The notes: generated by a model from the letters alone, not told the origin. A stretch of DNA of 64,000 nucleotides from Geodermatophilus amargosae (GCF_900116515.1 NZ_FPBA01000020.1:1-64000); one strand, 5' to 3'. Positions 1-8,805 are shown, counted from the stretch's first letter. A program made the numbers and translations.

Positions 1-132
1 GGCCGGCGTGGTCGGAAAGCCGGCGTCGGCCAGCGGCCGGCCGACCTCGTCGATCACCGCGGCGTGGTGCACGTCGCTGTGGGTGTCCACGCCGACGGTG
101 ACAACCCGCCGGGTGCTCGTCATGCTCGTCAT
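1..132 (-). mobile_element. IS110-family transposase, first 44 codons
   Basis: Reading leftwards from the ATG at 132, an open frame runs off the window edge. Residues 12-17 read VGVDTH, followed by DVHHAAVID. This is the first acidic motif of the RuvC-like DEDD domain that opens IS110-family transposases. Only the N-terminus is inside the window, so the rest may be intact or not. A second in-frame ATG at 123 is possible. It lies next to the outermost integrase scrap, in a zone of integrated elements. Confidence 0.72.
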
Positions 133-363
133 GTCGTCTCCCGCTCGCACCGGTGATGGCGACGCGCGTCCGGGCGGGCCGGTCGGACAAGACAGTGATG
201 GGCGCCTCTCGCACAGGCTCCTATGAGGTCACGGCCACCCGTCCGGACGTGCGCACGGACGCCACCGGGCACGGCCGACAGATCTCAGCCAAGACAGCCA
301 GGCGTCGGTCAGCACTCAGGGTCAGACCGCGCCCGATGGCGCCGGGGACATCCTCACTGTCAG

Positions 364-490
364 ATGCGCACGACGATGGACATCTACAGCCACGTCGTGC
401 CTGCCCTGGCCCGCGAGGCGGCCGACCGCATGGGAAGCCTGCTGCTGCCAGACGGAACGGGGCGAACTGCAACCACAACTGCAACCAGAG
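364..490 (+). pseudogene. tyrosine integrase remnant 1 (extreme C-terminus)
   Basis: An open stretch encodes TTMDIYSHVVPALAREAADR. This matches the last catalytic block of phage-type tyrosine recombinases, with the nucleophile Tyr in the IYSHV context. Nothing upstream resembles the Arg or His-x-x-Arg boxes, so only about 40 residues of the family survive. The scrap is followed at once by a terminator hairpin and a copy of the tRNA-Ala 3' end, the same order as at the two other integrase ends in this window. It marks the right end of an older element lying to the left. Confidence 0.75.
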
Positions 491-497
491 ACGACTC

Positions 498-525
498 AGG
501 CCGTTCCCCCGAGGGGGAACGGCCT
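498..525 (+). terminator. hairpin after integrase remnant 1
   Basis: The inverted repeat AGGCCGTTCCCCC / GGGGGAACGGCCT has a two-base loop. Nearly the same hairpin follows the intact integrase at 18819-18846. There is no T-tract. Confidence 0.7.
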
Positions 526-533
526 GGTCATCG

Positions 534-574
534 GGGTGGAGCTGAGGGGACTCGAACCCCTGACCCCCACACTG
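534..574. repeat. att site copy 1 (tRNA-Ala 3' end)
   Basis: A 41-bp block is identical to the 3' half of the tRNA-Ala(GGC) gene, from GGGTGGAGCT to CCCCACACTG. It diverges after CACACTG. It is one of three copies that bound two tandem elements (574-8507 and 8507-18901). Here only the 3' half of the tRNA remains, as expected of an attachment core and not a functional tRNA. Confidence 0.85.
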
Positions 575-1281
575 ATAGCTTCCGGCAGCTCCTCGCCATG
601 AGGCGAGGTCACGGCGTCGGAGCTGCTGAAAAGGCGTCCTGAGCAGCGCTTTCAGCGCGCTGGTTGACGATGGGGGCTGTCAGCTCGGGAGGGCCGTTCC
701 GTGTCCTTGTGCGGACTGCGTGCGGACTACTTCGCGGGACCGCGGAGCCGTCAGGATGCCGAGGAGCGGCGGCTTCCACATCCCTGACAGGCGCTTCGAG
801 CGAGAGGCTCTCCCCTGGTTCGCCGTGTCGACTCCACGGTCCCGGTACTCACCAACCGTTCGCCAAGCGGTTGACTCGGGACCTCGAGCCAGCAGCGGCC
901 CGCGGATCAGGTGCCTCCCGCGGGCCCTCCGGCTGACTCGGGCCGACTGCAGTTGGGCACAGGCGCAGCTCCGGACCCTGACCTCGGGGCCGTCCTGCGC
1001 CCTGACCGGCTGCCCGACCGGGCACGATCGCCAGTTCTTCTCCAGTGCCCCAGCGGAGGGTCTGTCGGACCGCCGGATGAGGGCTTGAAGCCGCCGGCGC
1101 CGGACCCCACCGCATCGGCCCCGAACCCGGTTCCGTGGGCAGTCGCACGCTCACGACCATCGAGGTCGCGGTCCACGCCTCGGACGACAGCGGGGTCTGC
1201 AGGAGCGGTCCGTGGAGGCTCTGGCGTGCGTTCGGCGAGGTCAGCCGATAGTTTGCACGCCCCCAGCGTGCGGAGGCGTGG
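575..1281. other. no gene recognised
   Basis: About 700 bp at the left end of the first element. Open frames exist on both strands, but none shows a ribosome-binding site, a family motif or convincing codon bias. The last 20 bp carry GGAGG upstream of the glycosyltransferase ATG. Probably decayed DNA plus the promoter of the following gene. Confidence 0.5.
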
Positions 1282-2424
1282 ATGGCCGAACCTCGTTCGA
1301 TCTGCTTCTACACGCCCTCGACAGACCCGTCGGGCATGGGGGCGCACGTGCTGGACCTGATCGCCGCATTCGCCGGCACGGTGGACGTGTCCTTGATGGC
1401 GCGCGCGCTCCCCCAGACGCAGTGGCTGCTGGATCGAGCCAGGGACCTAGGCGCAGAAACGGTGCCTCTGCCGTCCCCGCGCGACCCGCGATTCGCGCCC
1501 CTGGTCACCGCGTTCCTCGCGGCACGTCCGGCCGACGTCTTCCACTGCCACGTCGGGACCGGCAGCGAGAACTGGGACGGGGTCCGGCTGGCCCGGACCG
1601 CCGGGTGCCCGGTGGTGGTGCAGACCCAGCACCTGCCCTACGCCCTCTCCTCCCCGCGCAGGCGGCAGGCGTACTTCCGCGCGATCGCGCCGGTGGACCG
1701 GCTCATCGCGGTCTCCGCCGGACTGCGCCGGACCTACGAGCGGATCGGGGTACCGACCGAGTCGTTCACCACGGTGGCGAACGGAATCGCACCGCTGGTG
1801 CACCCGGTGCCGCGGGCGGAGGCGCGGCGTGTCCTGGGGCTGGACGCGCACCAGCCGGTGGTGGTGACCGTCGGCAGGCTCACGCACATGAAGGCCCAGT
1901 GGCAGCTGCTCGACGCGGCGCCGGACCTGGTGGCTCGCTTCCCGGGCCTGGCGGTCGTTCTGCTCGGTGACGGTCCGTTGCGGGAGGCCCTGGTCGAGCG
2001 GGCAGCCTCCCTCGGTGTGGCCCATGCCGTGCGGTTCCCCGGGCACCGTCCCGACGCCCGGCTGCTGCTCGCCGCCGCCGACGTGTTCGTCCTGCCGTCG
2101 AAGTGCGAGGGGATGCCGCTGGCCGCGCTGGAGGCGATGGAGGCCGGGCTGCCGGTGGTTGCCACCCGTGTGGTCGGCAGCGAGGAGGTGGTCGTGGACG
2201 GCGTGACCGGAGCACTGGTGCCGTTCGGCCGCCCGGCCGAGCTCGGTGCCGCGCTCGCGGAGCTGCTTGCCGACCCGGCGCTGCGGCGGCGGCAGGGCGC
2301 CGCCGCGCGGCGCCGGTACCTGGCCGGGTTCACCCGGGACCGGATGGCGCAGGAGACGGCGGCGGTCTATGCGGAGCTGCTGCAGACGGCGGCCCAGCCG
2401 GCACTGACCGGGAGCGCGAGATGA
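1282..2424 (+). CDS. GT4-like glycosyltransferase
   Basis: A 380-residue GT-B protein. The N-terminal domain opens with a glycine-containing loop (SGMGAHVLDLIAAF, residues 17-30), typical of the acceptor side of GT4 enzymes. The C-terminal domain carries the donor-binding E(x7)E block EGMPLAALEAMEAG near residues 276-289, used to hold a nucleotide sugar. No signal peptide or membrane segment, so cytosolic or peripheral at the membrane. The ATG at 1282 has GGAGG about 7 nt upstream. The stop overlaps the next start (ATGA), so it is translationally coupled to the Gfo/Idh oxidoreductase, which suggests both act on one sugar pathway. Donor and acceptor cannot be told. Confidence 0.88.
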   Translation: MAEPRSICFYTPSTDPSGMGAHVLDLIAAFAGTVDVSLMARALPQTQWLLDRARDLGAETVPLPSPRDPRFAPLVTAFLAARPADVFHCHVGTGSENWDGVRLARTAGCPVVVQTQHLPYALSSPRRRQAYFRAIAPVDRLIAVSAGLRRTYERIGVPTESFTTVANGIAPLVHPVPRAEARRVLGLDAHQPVVVTVGRLTHMKAQWQLLDAAPDLVARFPGLAVVLLGDGPLREALVERAASLGVAHAVRFPGHRPDARLLLAAADVFVLPSKCEGMPLAALEAMEAGLPVVATRVVGSEEVVVDGVTGALVPFGRPAELGAALAELLADPALRRRQGAAARRRYLAGFTRDRMAQETAAVYAELLQTAAQPALTGSAR

Positions 2425-3407
2425 CACGGCTGCGGGTGGCCTGCGTGGGCACCGGCTTCATCGCCGGCCAGCACCTGCGCGCGCTCTCCGAGATGGCCGA
2501 CGTGCAGATCGTGGCGGTCGCCGACACGCAGCCGGAGCGCGCGGAGGAGGTCGCCACCCGGTACGAGGCCCGCTCCTACGCCGACGGAGCGACCCTGCTG
2601 GCGACCGAGGAGCTGGATGCGGTCTGGCTGTGCGTACCGCCGTTCGCGCACGGCGCCCTGGAGGCCGCCGCCATCGCCCGCGGGCTGCCCTTCTTCGTGG
2701 AGAAGCCACTGGCGCTCGACCTGCCCACCGCCCAGGGCATCGCCGACCAGCTGGCCGGCACCGGGCTGACCACCGCCGTCGGGTACCACTGGCGGCACCT
2801 GGACGTCGTCGAGCGGGCCGTGGAGCTGCTCGCCGGGACGCCCGCCCAGCTCGTGACGGGCTACTGGTGGGACAAGACGCCGCGCGTGCCGTGGTGGCCC
2901 CGGCGGGCGTACTCCGGTGGTCAGGTCATCGAGCAGACCACCCACATCTTCGACCTGGCACGCCACCTCGCCGGCGAGATCGACACCGTGACCGCGGCCG
3001 AGCGAGCCGCTCCCGATGGCGGGGAGGACGTCCCCACGGCGGCCTCGTCGCTGCTGCGGTTCGCCTCCGGCGCGGTCGGCTCCATCTCCTCGGCGCGTGT
3101 GCTGGCCGGACGGCACCGGGTAGCGCTGCACGTCGTCGCGGACGGACTCGTGCTCGAGGTGTCCGAACGCGGCCTGACCGACCACGAGCTGCGGGTGGGC
3201 ACGGAGCACGGTGCGGAGGTGCTGCGGTCCGAGCAGGACCCGATCACCGCCGAGGACCTTGAGTTCGTCGACGTCCTGCTCGGCCGGGCGGCGCGCACCC
3301 GCGTGCCCTACGAGGAGGCGCTGCGCAGCCACGCCCTGGCCTGCGCCGCGGACCGCTCCGCCCGCGAGTGGACACCGGTGCACCGGGGGGAGGGGGGATG
3401 GCAGTGA
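2421..3407 (+). CDS. Gfo/Idh/MocA-family oxidoreductase
   Basis: 328 residues. The Rossmann start VACVGTGFIAGQHL (residues 6-19) binds NAD(P), and the family's EKP signature lies at residues 94-96 with the catalytic-site lysine. GYHWRHLD follows at the start of the C-terminal alpha/beta domain. Members oxidise or epimerise sugars and inositols, often nucleotide-linked. It shares ATGA with the glycosyltransferase, and its end overlaps the start of the broken dehydrogenase at 3398, so the three once formed one sugar-modifying operon. Full length for the family and apparently intact. Confidence 0.88.
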   Translation: MTRLRVACVGTGFIAGQHLRALSEMADVQIVAVADTQPERAEEVATRYEARSYADGATLLATEELDAVWLCVPPFAHGALEAAAIARGLPFFVEKPLALDLPTAQGIADQLAGTGLTTAVGYHWRHLDVVERAVELLAGTPAQLVTGYWWDKTPRVPWWPRRAYSGGQVIEQTTHIFDLARHLAGEIDTVTAAERAAPDGGEDVPTAASSLLRFASGAVGSISSARVLAGRHRVALHVVADGLVLEVSERGLTDHELRVGTEHGAEVLRSEQDPITAEDLEFVDVLLGRAARTRVPYEEALRSHALACAADRSAREWTPVHRGEGGWQ

Positions 3408-4005
3408 CCGGTCGCACCGTGCGGTCGATCGCCGTCCTCGGCCCCGGCCGCACGGCGATCATCGACGACATCGAGCCCGAGCCGGGGCCCGGGCAGGCGT
3501 GGGTGAGCACCGAGTGGTCGGGGATCAGCGCCGGGACCTCGCCCAGATGGGCCCGATTCGCGTCAACGGACTGCTGCACGCCGCGGCGGCGCTCGAGGGG
3601 CCGCGAGCCACGCTCGACGCCGGCGTCCGGGACCGGCACGTGCTGGTCGTGGGCGCGGGCGTCATCGGCCTGCTGAGCGCACTACTGGCGGTCCGCCACG
3701 GCGCGGCGTCGGTGTCGGTGGCCGAGCCCTCGGCACAGCGGCGCGCGGTCGCCGGGCCCTCGGCCTCGACGCCGTGGACGATGCTGACGGCAGCGCCTGG
3801 CTGACGATCAAGCACCGCTGGTGGCACGGCCCAGGGGACGCCGGCGCCGACGTCGTCCCTGCAGTGCCGCGGCCACGACGCCGCGCCGGCCACGGGGCTC
3901 CGCTCACTGCGGCCGCAGGGCGTCGTGGTCGACCTGGGCTCCTACCAGGACGGAGCCGGGGCCGTGTGGAGCTTCGTGACCCCGCGCCGCGTGTCGGCCT
4001 CCCGC
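3398..4005 (+). pseudogene. degraded zinc-type MDR dehydrogenase
   Basis: From ATG 3398 the frame gives a dehydrogenase N-terminus (TVRSIAVLGPGRTAIIDDIE to WSGISAGT). The homology then jumps frame to the Rossmann part (LVVGAGVIGLLSALLAVRHG near 3646-3705). It jumps again to QCRGHDAA...LRPQGVVVDLGSYQDG near 3860-3955. The zinc-ligand GHE segment between the first two parts is missing, so there is a deletion as well as at least two frameshifts. The order of blocks is that of medium-chain dehydrogenase/reductases of the sorbitol dehydrogenase type. It overlaps the end of the Gfo/Idh gene. No function is expected. Confidence 0.75.
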
Positions 4006-4025
4006 CGCCGTCCTCTCGGCCTCCC

Positions 4026-4205
4026 GTGATCGACCTGACTGAGCTGGACCCCCCGCCGGCTGACTTCCCCGGCTGCACGGCGTGCCCGTACCTCGGGACC
4101 CGGCACTCCGGCCGTCTGCTTCGCCTGCGCCCACGGTGGGCCGACCCACCGGTGCCCGTGCGGCCTGCCCGGTGTGCGGCCAGGTGCAGGGTCCCGGCCA
4201 CCCCC
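4026..4205 (+). pseudogene. ruin of a second phosphoribosyltransferase N-terminus
   Basis: Pieces in shifting frames read IDLTELDPPPADFPGCTACP, then PAVCFACA, then CPVCGQV. These match, in order, the cysteine-rich start of the intact phosphoribosyltransferase at 5036-5776 (PIDLEPLGPAPAGFDACAAC, PAICFACA, CIVCGQV). The copy lies on the opposite strand, contains frameshifts and stops after the zinc-finger part. It abuts the end of the histidine phosphatase gene. Best read as a decayed paralogue. Confidence 0.65.
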
Positions 4206-4208
4206 TGC

Positions 4209-4919
4209 TCACGCGTCCGTAGCGGAGTCCCCTCCGGGGAGCGGCACAGCATCACGCGGCGGGGCGGCCGGCAGGTCGCTACTGGTCAGGTGGTCGGCGT
4301 CGTTGAAGGAGACCAGCTTCCACTCGGGCTCGCCGGCGGAGGAGGGCCGGTGCCGCCAGTGCGTGAGGCTGGTGTTTGACGGCGCGCAGTCCACCCGGTT
4401 CCCGCTGGCGCCCAGGCCGAAGGCCAGCGCGAACGACGCCTCCACGACCCCGGCGTGGCACACGGCGACCACCGTTTCGTCCCGGTGTCGGGCGACGAGA
4501 CGGGACAGGGCGCCGCACGCACGGGCCAGAAAGGTCGCCCAGCTCTCGCCGCTCGGGGAGAACTCTCGGTAGGGGTCCCACGTCCCCGGCGTCTCGTCGC
4601 CGCCGCGGTACCGGGCCCGCCACTGCTCCACGGTGAGCCCGTCGGCCTCTCCGGGTCGCAGCTCCTGCAGACCGTCGTCCCGCAGCACCGGCAGGCCCAG
4701 CGCCCGCGCGACGTACTCGGCGGTCTCCAGCGCCCGCGGGAGGCTGCTGGAGACGAGCCGGTCGGCGGGCACCGGTCGGTACCGCAGCCGGTGCTCCAGT
4801 AGCCGGGCCTGCTTCCGCCCCCGGGCAGTCAGGCCGGCGTCGCCGTGCATCCCGCCGATCACCGGCTCGACGTTCGCCACGGCCTCGCCGTGTCGCACCA
4901 GGTACAGCTCCGTCGCCAC
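4209..4919 (-). CDS. histidine phosphatase (phosphoglycerate mutase-like)
   Basis: 236 residues from a GTG start preceded by GGAGGAGG. The RHG motif with the phosphorylated histidine lies at residues 9-11 (LVRHGEAVAN). The second catalytic histidine sits in CHAG (C154, H155). Arg and Glu of the fold are in SSLPRALETAEYVA and GLQELRPGEADGL. Branch-1 histidine phosphatases remove phosphate from small metabolites, sugars or proteins. It lies about 115 bp downstream of the ComF-like phosphoribosyltransferase on the same strand, probably one transcript, so a nucleotide or sugar phosphate is a plausible substrate. The last 25 residues are low in conservation. Confidence 0.85.
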   Translation of the reverse strand: MATELYLVRHGEAVANVEPVIGGMHGDAGLTARGRKQARLLEHRLRYRPVPADRLVSSSLPRALETAEYVARALGLPVLRDDGLQELRPGEADGLTVEQWRARYRGGDETPGTWDPYREFSPSGESWATFLARACGALSRLVARHRDETVVAVCHAGVVEASFALAFGLGASGNRVDCAPSNTSLTHWRHRPSSAGEPEWKLVSFNDADHLTSSDLPAAPPRDAVPLPGGDSATDA

Positions 4920-5035
4920 CAGGCCTCCTCCGGGAGCCCCGTGGCTCCGTTGCGACAGCGTGTCCCACCGGGCGCTGCCCTGCCGCGGGAGGCGGGCGGA
5001 TCCTGGTCCCCGCTGCACGGGGCCGCCGACCGACC

Positions 5036-5776
5036 TCAGCCGCCCTTGCGACGAGCGAGGACCAGACCGGCCACCTCCGCCGCGCCGGCCTCGAGCAGCA
5101 CCCGCGCCATCTCCCGGAGCGAGAAACCCTCCGAGTACACGTCGTCGAAGACCAAGAGCCGCCGTCCGGCGACCCGCGCGGGCTCGGGCACCGACAGCGC
5201 AGCGCGCAACTCGCCCTCGGCGATCCTCCGGCGCTCCTCCGGGCTGATGCCGAGAAACCGTCCAGTGGGTCCCGACTTGGCGATGAGGCCCGGCGCGAAC
5301 GGCCACGCGGGTCCGTCGCACCGGGCCGCCTCGACGATCACCCGCAGGTAGTCCCACAGCCGGTGCGCCCGGGGACCGACGTAGATGGCGCCGGTGGTGA
5401 TCAGGTCGTAGCCGGCCAGCTCCTCGCGGTTGTCCTCCAGGAAGCCGACGAGGATGCGCCCCAGGACCTTGGCCAGGTCGCGCTCCTCCCCGTACTTGAA
5501 CCGGTAGATGGCGCTCCACATCTCATCCGCCCGGCCCGACACGGTGTACAGGCGGGAGAAGTAGCGGTCGTCGAGACCGCACACCGTGTTGGAGCACGAG
5601 CCGCGCTCATCGACGACCTGACCGCAGACGATGCAGGTCGGCCCGTCGGGTGCCGCGCCGCCGACGATGGCGCACGCGAAGCAGATCGCCGGCGTCCCCG
5701 TCGTCCGATAGGCGCACGCGGCGCAGGCGTCGAACCCCGCCGGTGCCGGGCCGAGCGGCTCCAAGTCGATGGGCAT
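5036..5776 (-). CDS. ComF-like phosphoribosyltransferase with zinc-finger N-terminus
   Basis: 246 residues. The first 70 carry cysteines in pairs (C18/C21, C32/C35, C48/C51, C61/C66), which look like two zinc ribbons. The C-terminal half has the PRPP-binding loop of type I phosphoribosyltransferases: LLVFDDVYSEGFSLREMA near residues 205-222, two acidic residues then a Ser/Gly-rich turn. Such enzymes move phosphoribosyl groups from PRPP to or from bases; ComF-like members also occur in DNA uptake and in conflict-type clusters. ATG 5776 is preferred over the GTG at 5782 because GGGAGAGG then sits 5 nt upstream. A ruined second copy of the N-terminus lies at 4026-4205. Confidence 0.8.
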   Translation of the reverse strand: MPIDLEPLGPAPAGFDACAACAYRTTGTPAICFACAIVGGAAPDGPTCIVCGQVVDERGSCSNTVCGLDDRYFSRLYTVSGRADEMWSAIYRFKYGEERDLAKVLGRILVGFLEDNREELAGYDLITTGAIYVGPRAHRLWDYLRVIVEAARCDGPAWPFAPGLIAKSGPTGRFLGISPEERRRIAEGELRAALSVPEPARVAGRRLLVFDDVYSEGFSLREMARVLLEAGAAEVAGLVLARRKGG

Positions 5777-5954
5777 CGTCACCTCTCCCGGACCTCCGGC
5801 ACCGCTCGATGGAGCAGGCGGACTCTAGGGGAGGTCCTGGGCCACGCACAGCTCCGAGCGACGACGGGCACGCGGAACACCGAGCACGGACAGGTGGACA
5901 CGACCGACTGCCGGCGAGTAGACCGAACGCCTCACTCGAGTGAAGGAGCGGGAC

Positions 5955-6194
5955 ATGACCAGTGGTAGCGGCCAGGAGGCTGGACAGGTCACCGGCACCC
6001 AGGACAAGGACTACAACCTGATCTGGTTCACCGAGCAGTGCCTGAGCAATGCGCTCCGGTTGGAGACCTACGTCCAGGACGCCGACCGCGACGGCGACAG
6101 TGAACTCGCCGACCTCTTCCGGAAGGCGCAGGCAGAGAGCCGTAAGGGTGCTGAGCAGGGCAAGCAGTTGCTCAAGTCCCGGCTCAACGGTTGA
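5955..6194 (+). CDS. small acidic protein, function unknown
   Basis: 79 residues from ATG 5955 with AAGGAG 6 nt upstream. After a Gly/Gln-rich start the chain is helical and charged (DYNLIWFTEQCLSNALRLET, then DGDSELADLFRKAQAESRKG). It has one Cys and no membrane segment. Codon use has strong third-position GC, and the strong binding site makes it a real gene. It stands alone between two genes on the other strand. I do not recognise a family; the amphipathic helices suggest a helical-bundle protein. Confidence 0.65.
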   Translation: MTSGSGQEAGQVTGTQDKDYNLIWFTEQCLSNALRLETYVQDADRDGDSELADLFRKAQAESRKGAEQGKQLLKSRLNG

Positions 6195-6474
6195 GCCAAC
6201 CAGACGAACAGTCACAGGTAGGCGCTCCGACGGCCTCTCAGGGGCCGCCTGGTGCCACGAGTCGGCACGCCGGTCACCACGAGGGCAGGACTCGAGGCAG
6301 AGTCGACGCTGACACAGTGCCATGCAGCTCGTCCGTCGAAGGCCGCCTCACGGGCGGTGGTACGGGAGAGGCCCGCCGCTCGACAGCGCCGCATCAGCCT
6401 GCGGACCAGGCCCCACCGTCGAACCGAGCGCCGCGCTGACCTCCAGACCGGACACCCTCGGCGGCCCGGTCCGA

Positions 6475-7359
6475 TCACACCTGCCACCGGACCTCGTGAC
6501 TCCAAGGGCGAGAGCTGAGACAGCGACCGTGCGCCGATGTCTGTTCACGGATCCCGAGGGTGGTGACCGGTAGCCCACCGGCGGCTCTCTCAACGCCCCG
6601 GATCCCGCTGAGGACCGCAGAGGTGCGGAGCCGCGCGAACCCGATCGGGTCGTCGGTACAGATCATGTCGACGCCCAGCCGGGTCATCAGCCGAGCCTCG
6701 TCAGGGTCGTTCACGACCCCGACAGAGACCAGCAGACCGAGCCCGCGCACCCGGTGCACGACGTCACGGTCCCGACGGACGTGGACCGGGTTGAGGTGGA
6801 CGTCGGTCAGCCCGCGGTCCCTGGCACGCCGGGCGGCGACATCGGGATCCACGTGGGGCGCGACGATGAGTGCTCCGGACACCGAGCCGCAGCCGGCCAG
6901 TGAGGCGGCGGCGTGCAGGTCGAACGACGTGGTGGTGACCCGGTCGACGCCGGGGCGGTGCACCCGGCGGGCGTGGAGCAGGCCGGCAAGGAGCCCAGCC
7001 GCGCGGGCGGCGGCGGCTCCTCCTGCCTCGGGCTTGACCTCGGTGACGATGAAGGCATGCCAGCGGGCGGCGACGTCGAGTGCCTCGGTGAGGGTGGGGA
7101 TGCACTCACCGTTCGGGAGCCGGAGTTCGCGGAGTGCGGCGAACGGGGTCTGTCCTACGACCGGGCCGGTTCCCGGGCCCAGACCGAGGACCCGGCTCAG
7201 GTCCGGGTCGTGCGCCAGCACGAGTACGCCGTCGCTGGTGGCCTGGACGTCGACCTCCACCCCGTCGGCGCCTGCCTCGAGTGCGACGCGGATGGACGGC
7301 AGGGTGTTCTCAGCGCGCTGCGGACAGCTCGGGGTGCCGCGGTGACCGACGATGCGCAT
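6475..7359 (-). CDS. glycerophosphodiester phosphodiesterase (GDPD)
   Basis: 294 residues in a TIM barrel. HRG lies at residues 6-8, then ENTLPSI and the metal-binding EVDVQ with HDPDL near residues 36-53, the standard GDPD signature. VTEVKP and CTDDP complete the barrel. It cleaves glycerophosphodiesters to glycerol-3-phosphate and an alcohol. No signal peptide, so cytosolic. The barrel is complete by CTDDPIGFARL; the 45 residues after that look unlike the family and may come from a lost native stop. No partner gene is close by. Confidence 0.85.
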   Translation of the reverse strand: MRIVGHRGTPSCPQRAENTLPSIRVALEAGADGVEVDVQATSDGVLVLAHDPDLSRVLGLGPGTGPVVGQTPFAALRELRLPNGECIPTLTEALDVAARWHAFIVTEVKPEAGGAAAARAAGLLAGLLHARRVHRPGVDRVTTTSFDLHAAASLAGCGSVSGALIVAPHVDPDVAARRARDRGLTDVHLNPVHVRRDRDVVHRVRGLGLLVSVGVVNDPDEARLMTRLGVDMICTDDPIGFARLRTSAVLSGIRGVERAAGGLPVTTLGIREQTSAHGRCLSSRPWSHEVRWQV

Positions 7360-7943
7360 GCCCGAGACACTGGTCAGCGATCACGGCCGTCCCGTGACGC
7401 TGACACGTGATGTCGATGGCGCGCTCGTGAACCAACCGGTGACGCCAGAGCCGATCGTCACCGCCATGCAGGGCTCCGCGCACTGGAGGTGGCTCCCCAC
7501 GGGCGGCGGGCGCACTGCAGAACTGCGGGGCCAGGAGGCACACGACTCTTGCACTCCCGGTCAGGGAACTCGTTGTGACGGGTTTCAGGACGTCGCCTTC
7601 GACGGTAGGGCCGACCGGTCACCCAGTCGTCGGTGTACGGCCACCGGCAGCGTCACCACCGGGCCGGCGGACGGGGTCACCGAGACATCCGCCTGGACCG
7701 ACGCATCGACTCGAGCGCTGCGCGGGAGAGCCAGCGGCAGCAGGACCACCAGCGGTGGCGCAGCAACGTCAGCCGTTACGACGACCTCGCTCGGATCTCT
7801 TTCGCGGCCAGCTCTCACAGGTGCGAAGTCACCCGGCCTCGTGGGCGGCGGCGGCGGCGAGCGTCGGAGGAGGGCAGACGACTTGCCTGGTTGCTCGGTG
7901 GCCTTGCCGAGCCTGATCCGCTCAGCCGCCAGTCATCCGTCGG
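7360..7943. other. no confident gene
   Basis: Open frames occur on both strands. A minus-strand stretch at 7585-7818 (DPSEVVVTADVAAPPLVVL...) has an alternating beta-strand look and could be a remnant of a secreted or pilus-type protein, but it has no ribosome-binding site and I cannot place it. Otherwise featureless decayed DNA. Confidence 0.4.
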
Positions 7944-8082
7944 TCACGGACGCGCCGGGCAGTGCAGCCAGGCGATCAGCTCGCCGTGCAGGGCTGCGTT
8001 CGAGTACAGGCCGCCACCACGATCGCGCGCATGTCCACCGGTTGGGTCCGTGAAGCACCCGCCCGCCTCCTGGACGAGCAGA
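7944..8082 (-). pseudogene. C-terminal fragment of a HisN/inositol-monophosphatase protein
   Basis: On the minus strand the frame ending in TGA at 7944 reads LLVQEAGGCFTDPTGG, then GLYSNAALHGELIAWL. This matches the end of inositol-monophosphatase-type histidinol phosphatases, where EAGG is followed by the final ATN-like turn and helix. Only about 45 codons remain. The homology stops near 8082, where integrase remnant 2 begins on the other strand, so the junction is a recombination or deletion scar. Confidence 0.6.
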
Positions 8083-8084
8083 GT

Positions 8085-8450
8085 CCACGGCGACTCGTCG
8101 AGGCCCGCGCCGGCAAGAGCTCCGACGATCTCGTCTTCACCGCACCCCGAGGCGGCGTGATCATGCTGCGCAACTGGCGACGTCGCCTGTTCGACCCCGC
8201 GCTCCGACGAGCCGGCCTGGGTGACGTCACGCCGCACGAGCTCCGGCACACGGCAGCCAGCCTCGCCGTGGCCGCCGGAGCCAACGTCAAGGTCGTCCAG
8301 CGGATGCTCGGGCACGCCAACGCGACCATGACCCTCGACGTGTACTCAGGTCTGTTCAACGGCGACCTGGACGCCGTTGCCGACCGGTTGGACGCCGCCA
8401 GCACTGACCGCGCGCCAAGATCATGCGGACTGATTTCGGACCAGACCTGA
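8085..8450 (+). pseudogene. tyrosine integrase remnant 2 (C-terminal third)
   Basis: About 120 codons align with the end of the intact integrase at 17722-18834, from the DLVFTAPRGG block on. Kept are the catalytic HELRHT (H-x-x-R), GHANATMT and DVYSGLF with the nucleophile Tyr. The SAM-like core-binding domain and the first catalytic Arg are absent. An in-frame ATG at 8028 exists, but its product would run through foreign sequence. A long hairpin and an att copy follow directly. This integrase inserted the first element at the same tRNA. Confidence 0.82.
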
Positions 8451-8465
8451 CCACGGCTGACGAAC

Positions 8466-8506
8466 GACGAGGGCCTGACCTGCGAACCGCAGGTCAGGCC
8501 CTCGTC
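8466..8506 (+). terminator. long hairpin after integrase remnant 2
   Basis: An 18-bp perfect stem, GACGAGGGCCTGACCTGC with its reverse complement, has a 5-base loop. It ends at the att copy and carries no T-tract. Confidence 0.75.
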
Positions 8507-8556
8507 AACGGGTGGAGCTGAGGGGACTCGAACCCCTGACCCCCACACTGCCAGTG
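8507..8556. repeat. att site copy 2 (junction of the two elements)
   Basis: A 50-bp block is identical to 18852-18901, from AACGGGTGGAG to CACACTGCCAGTG. The longer identity with the tRNA copy than with copy 1 (41 bp) shows that this site and the tRNA site are the two ends of the second element. Confidence 0.88.
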
Positions 8557-8805
8557 CCTTTTGAGGGGACGCGTTGACCTGCACGGTTGCTCGTTTACCG
8601 GGGCTAAGCAGCACTTATGGCTCTCAGTGTTCCCCACTAGTAATCGTCCCTAACCGACGTTCTGTGCCCCGGATGTGCCCCGTGCTGAGGTCACGTGCCG
8701 ATGGGGCTTGTGCTGTAAGGGACGGTAGAGGACCGTTTCGGTTCGCGGCGGTGTTTCCCCCGAGCGCCGCCGGAGCCTTCCTCCTTCGTCATGTGGAGAA
8801 GCCCC

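Noticed and set aside
534-574. A second functional tRNA-Ala
   Set aside because: Only the 3' half is present, with no acceptor 5' strand or D-arm; the same holds for 8507-8556.
7585-7818. A minus-strand open frame of 77 codons
   Set aside because: It looks faintly protein-like but has no start signal, no family motif and lies in decayed DNA, so not called as a gene.
8028-8084. ATG at 8028 as the start of a working integrase
   Set aside because: The sequence from 8028 to about 8085 belongs to the antisense phosphatase fragment; the recombinase lacks its first catalytic Arg and core-binding domain.
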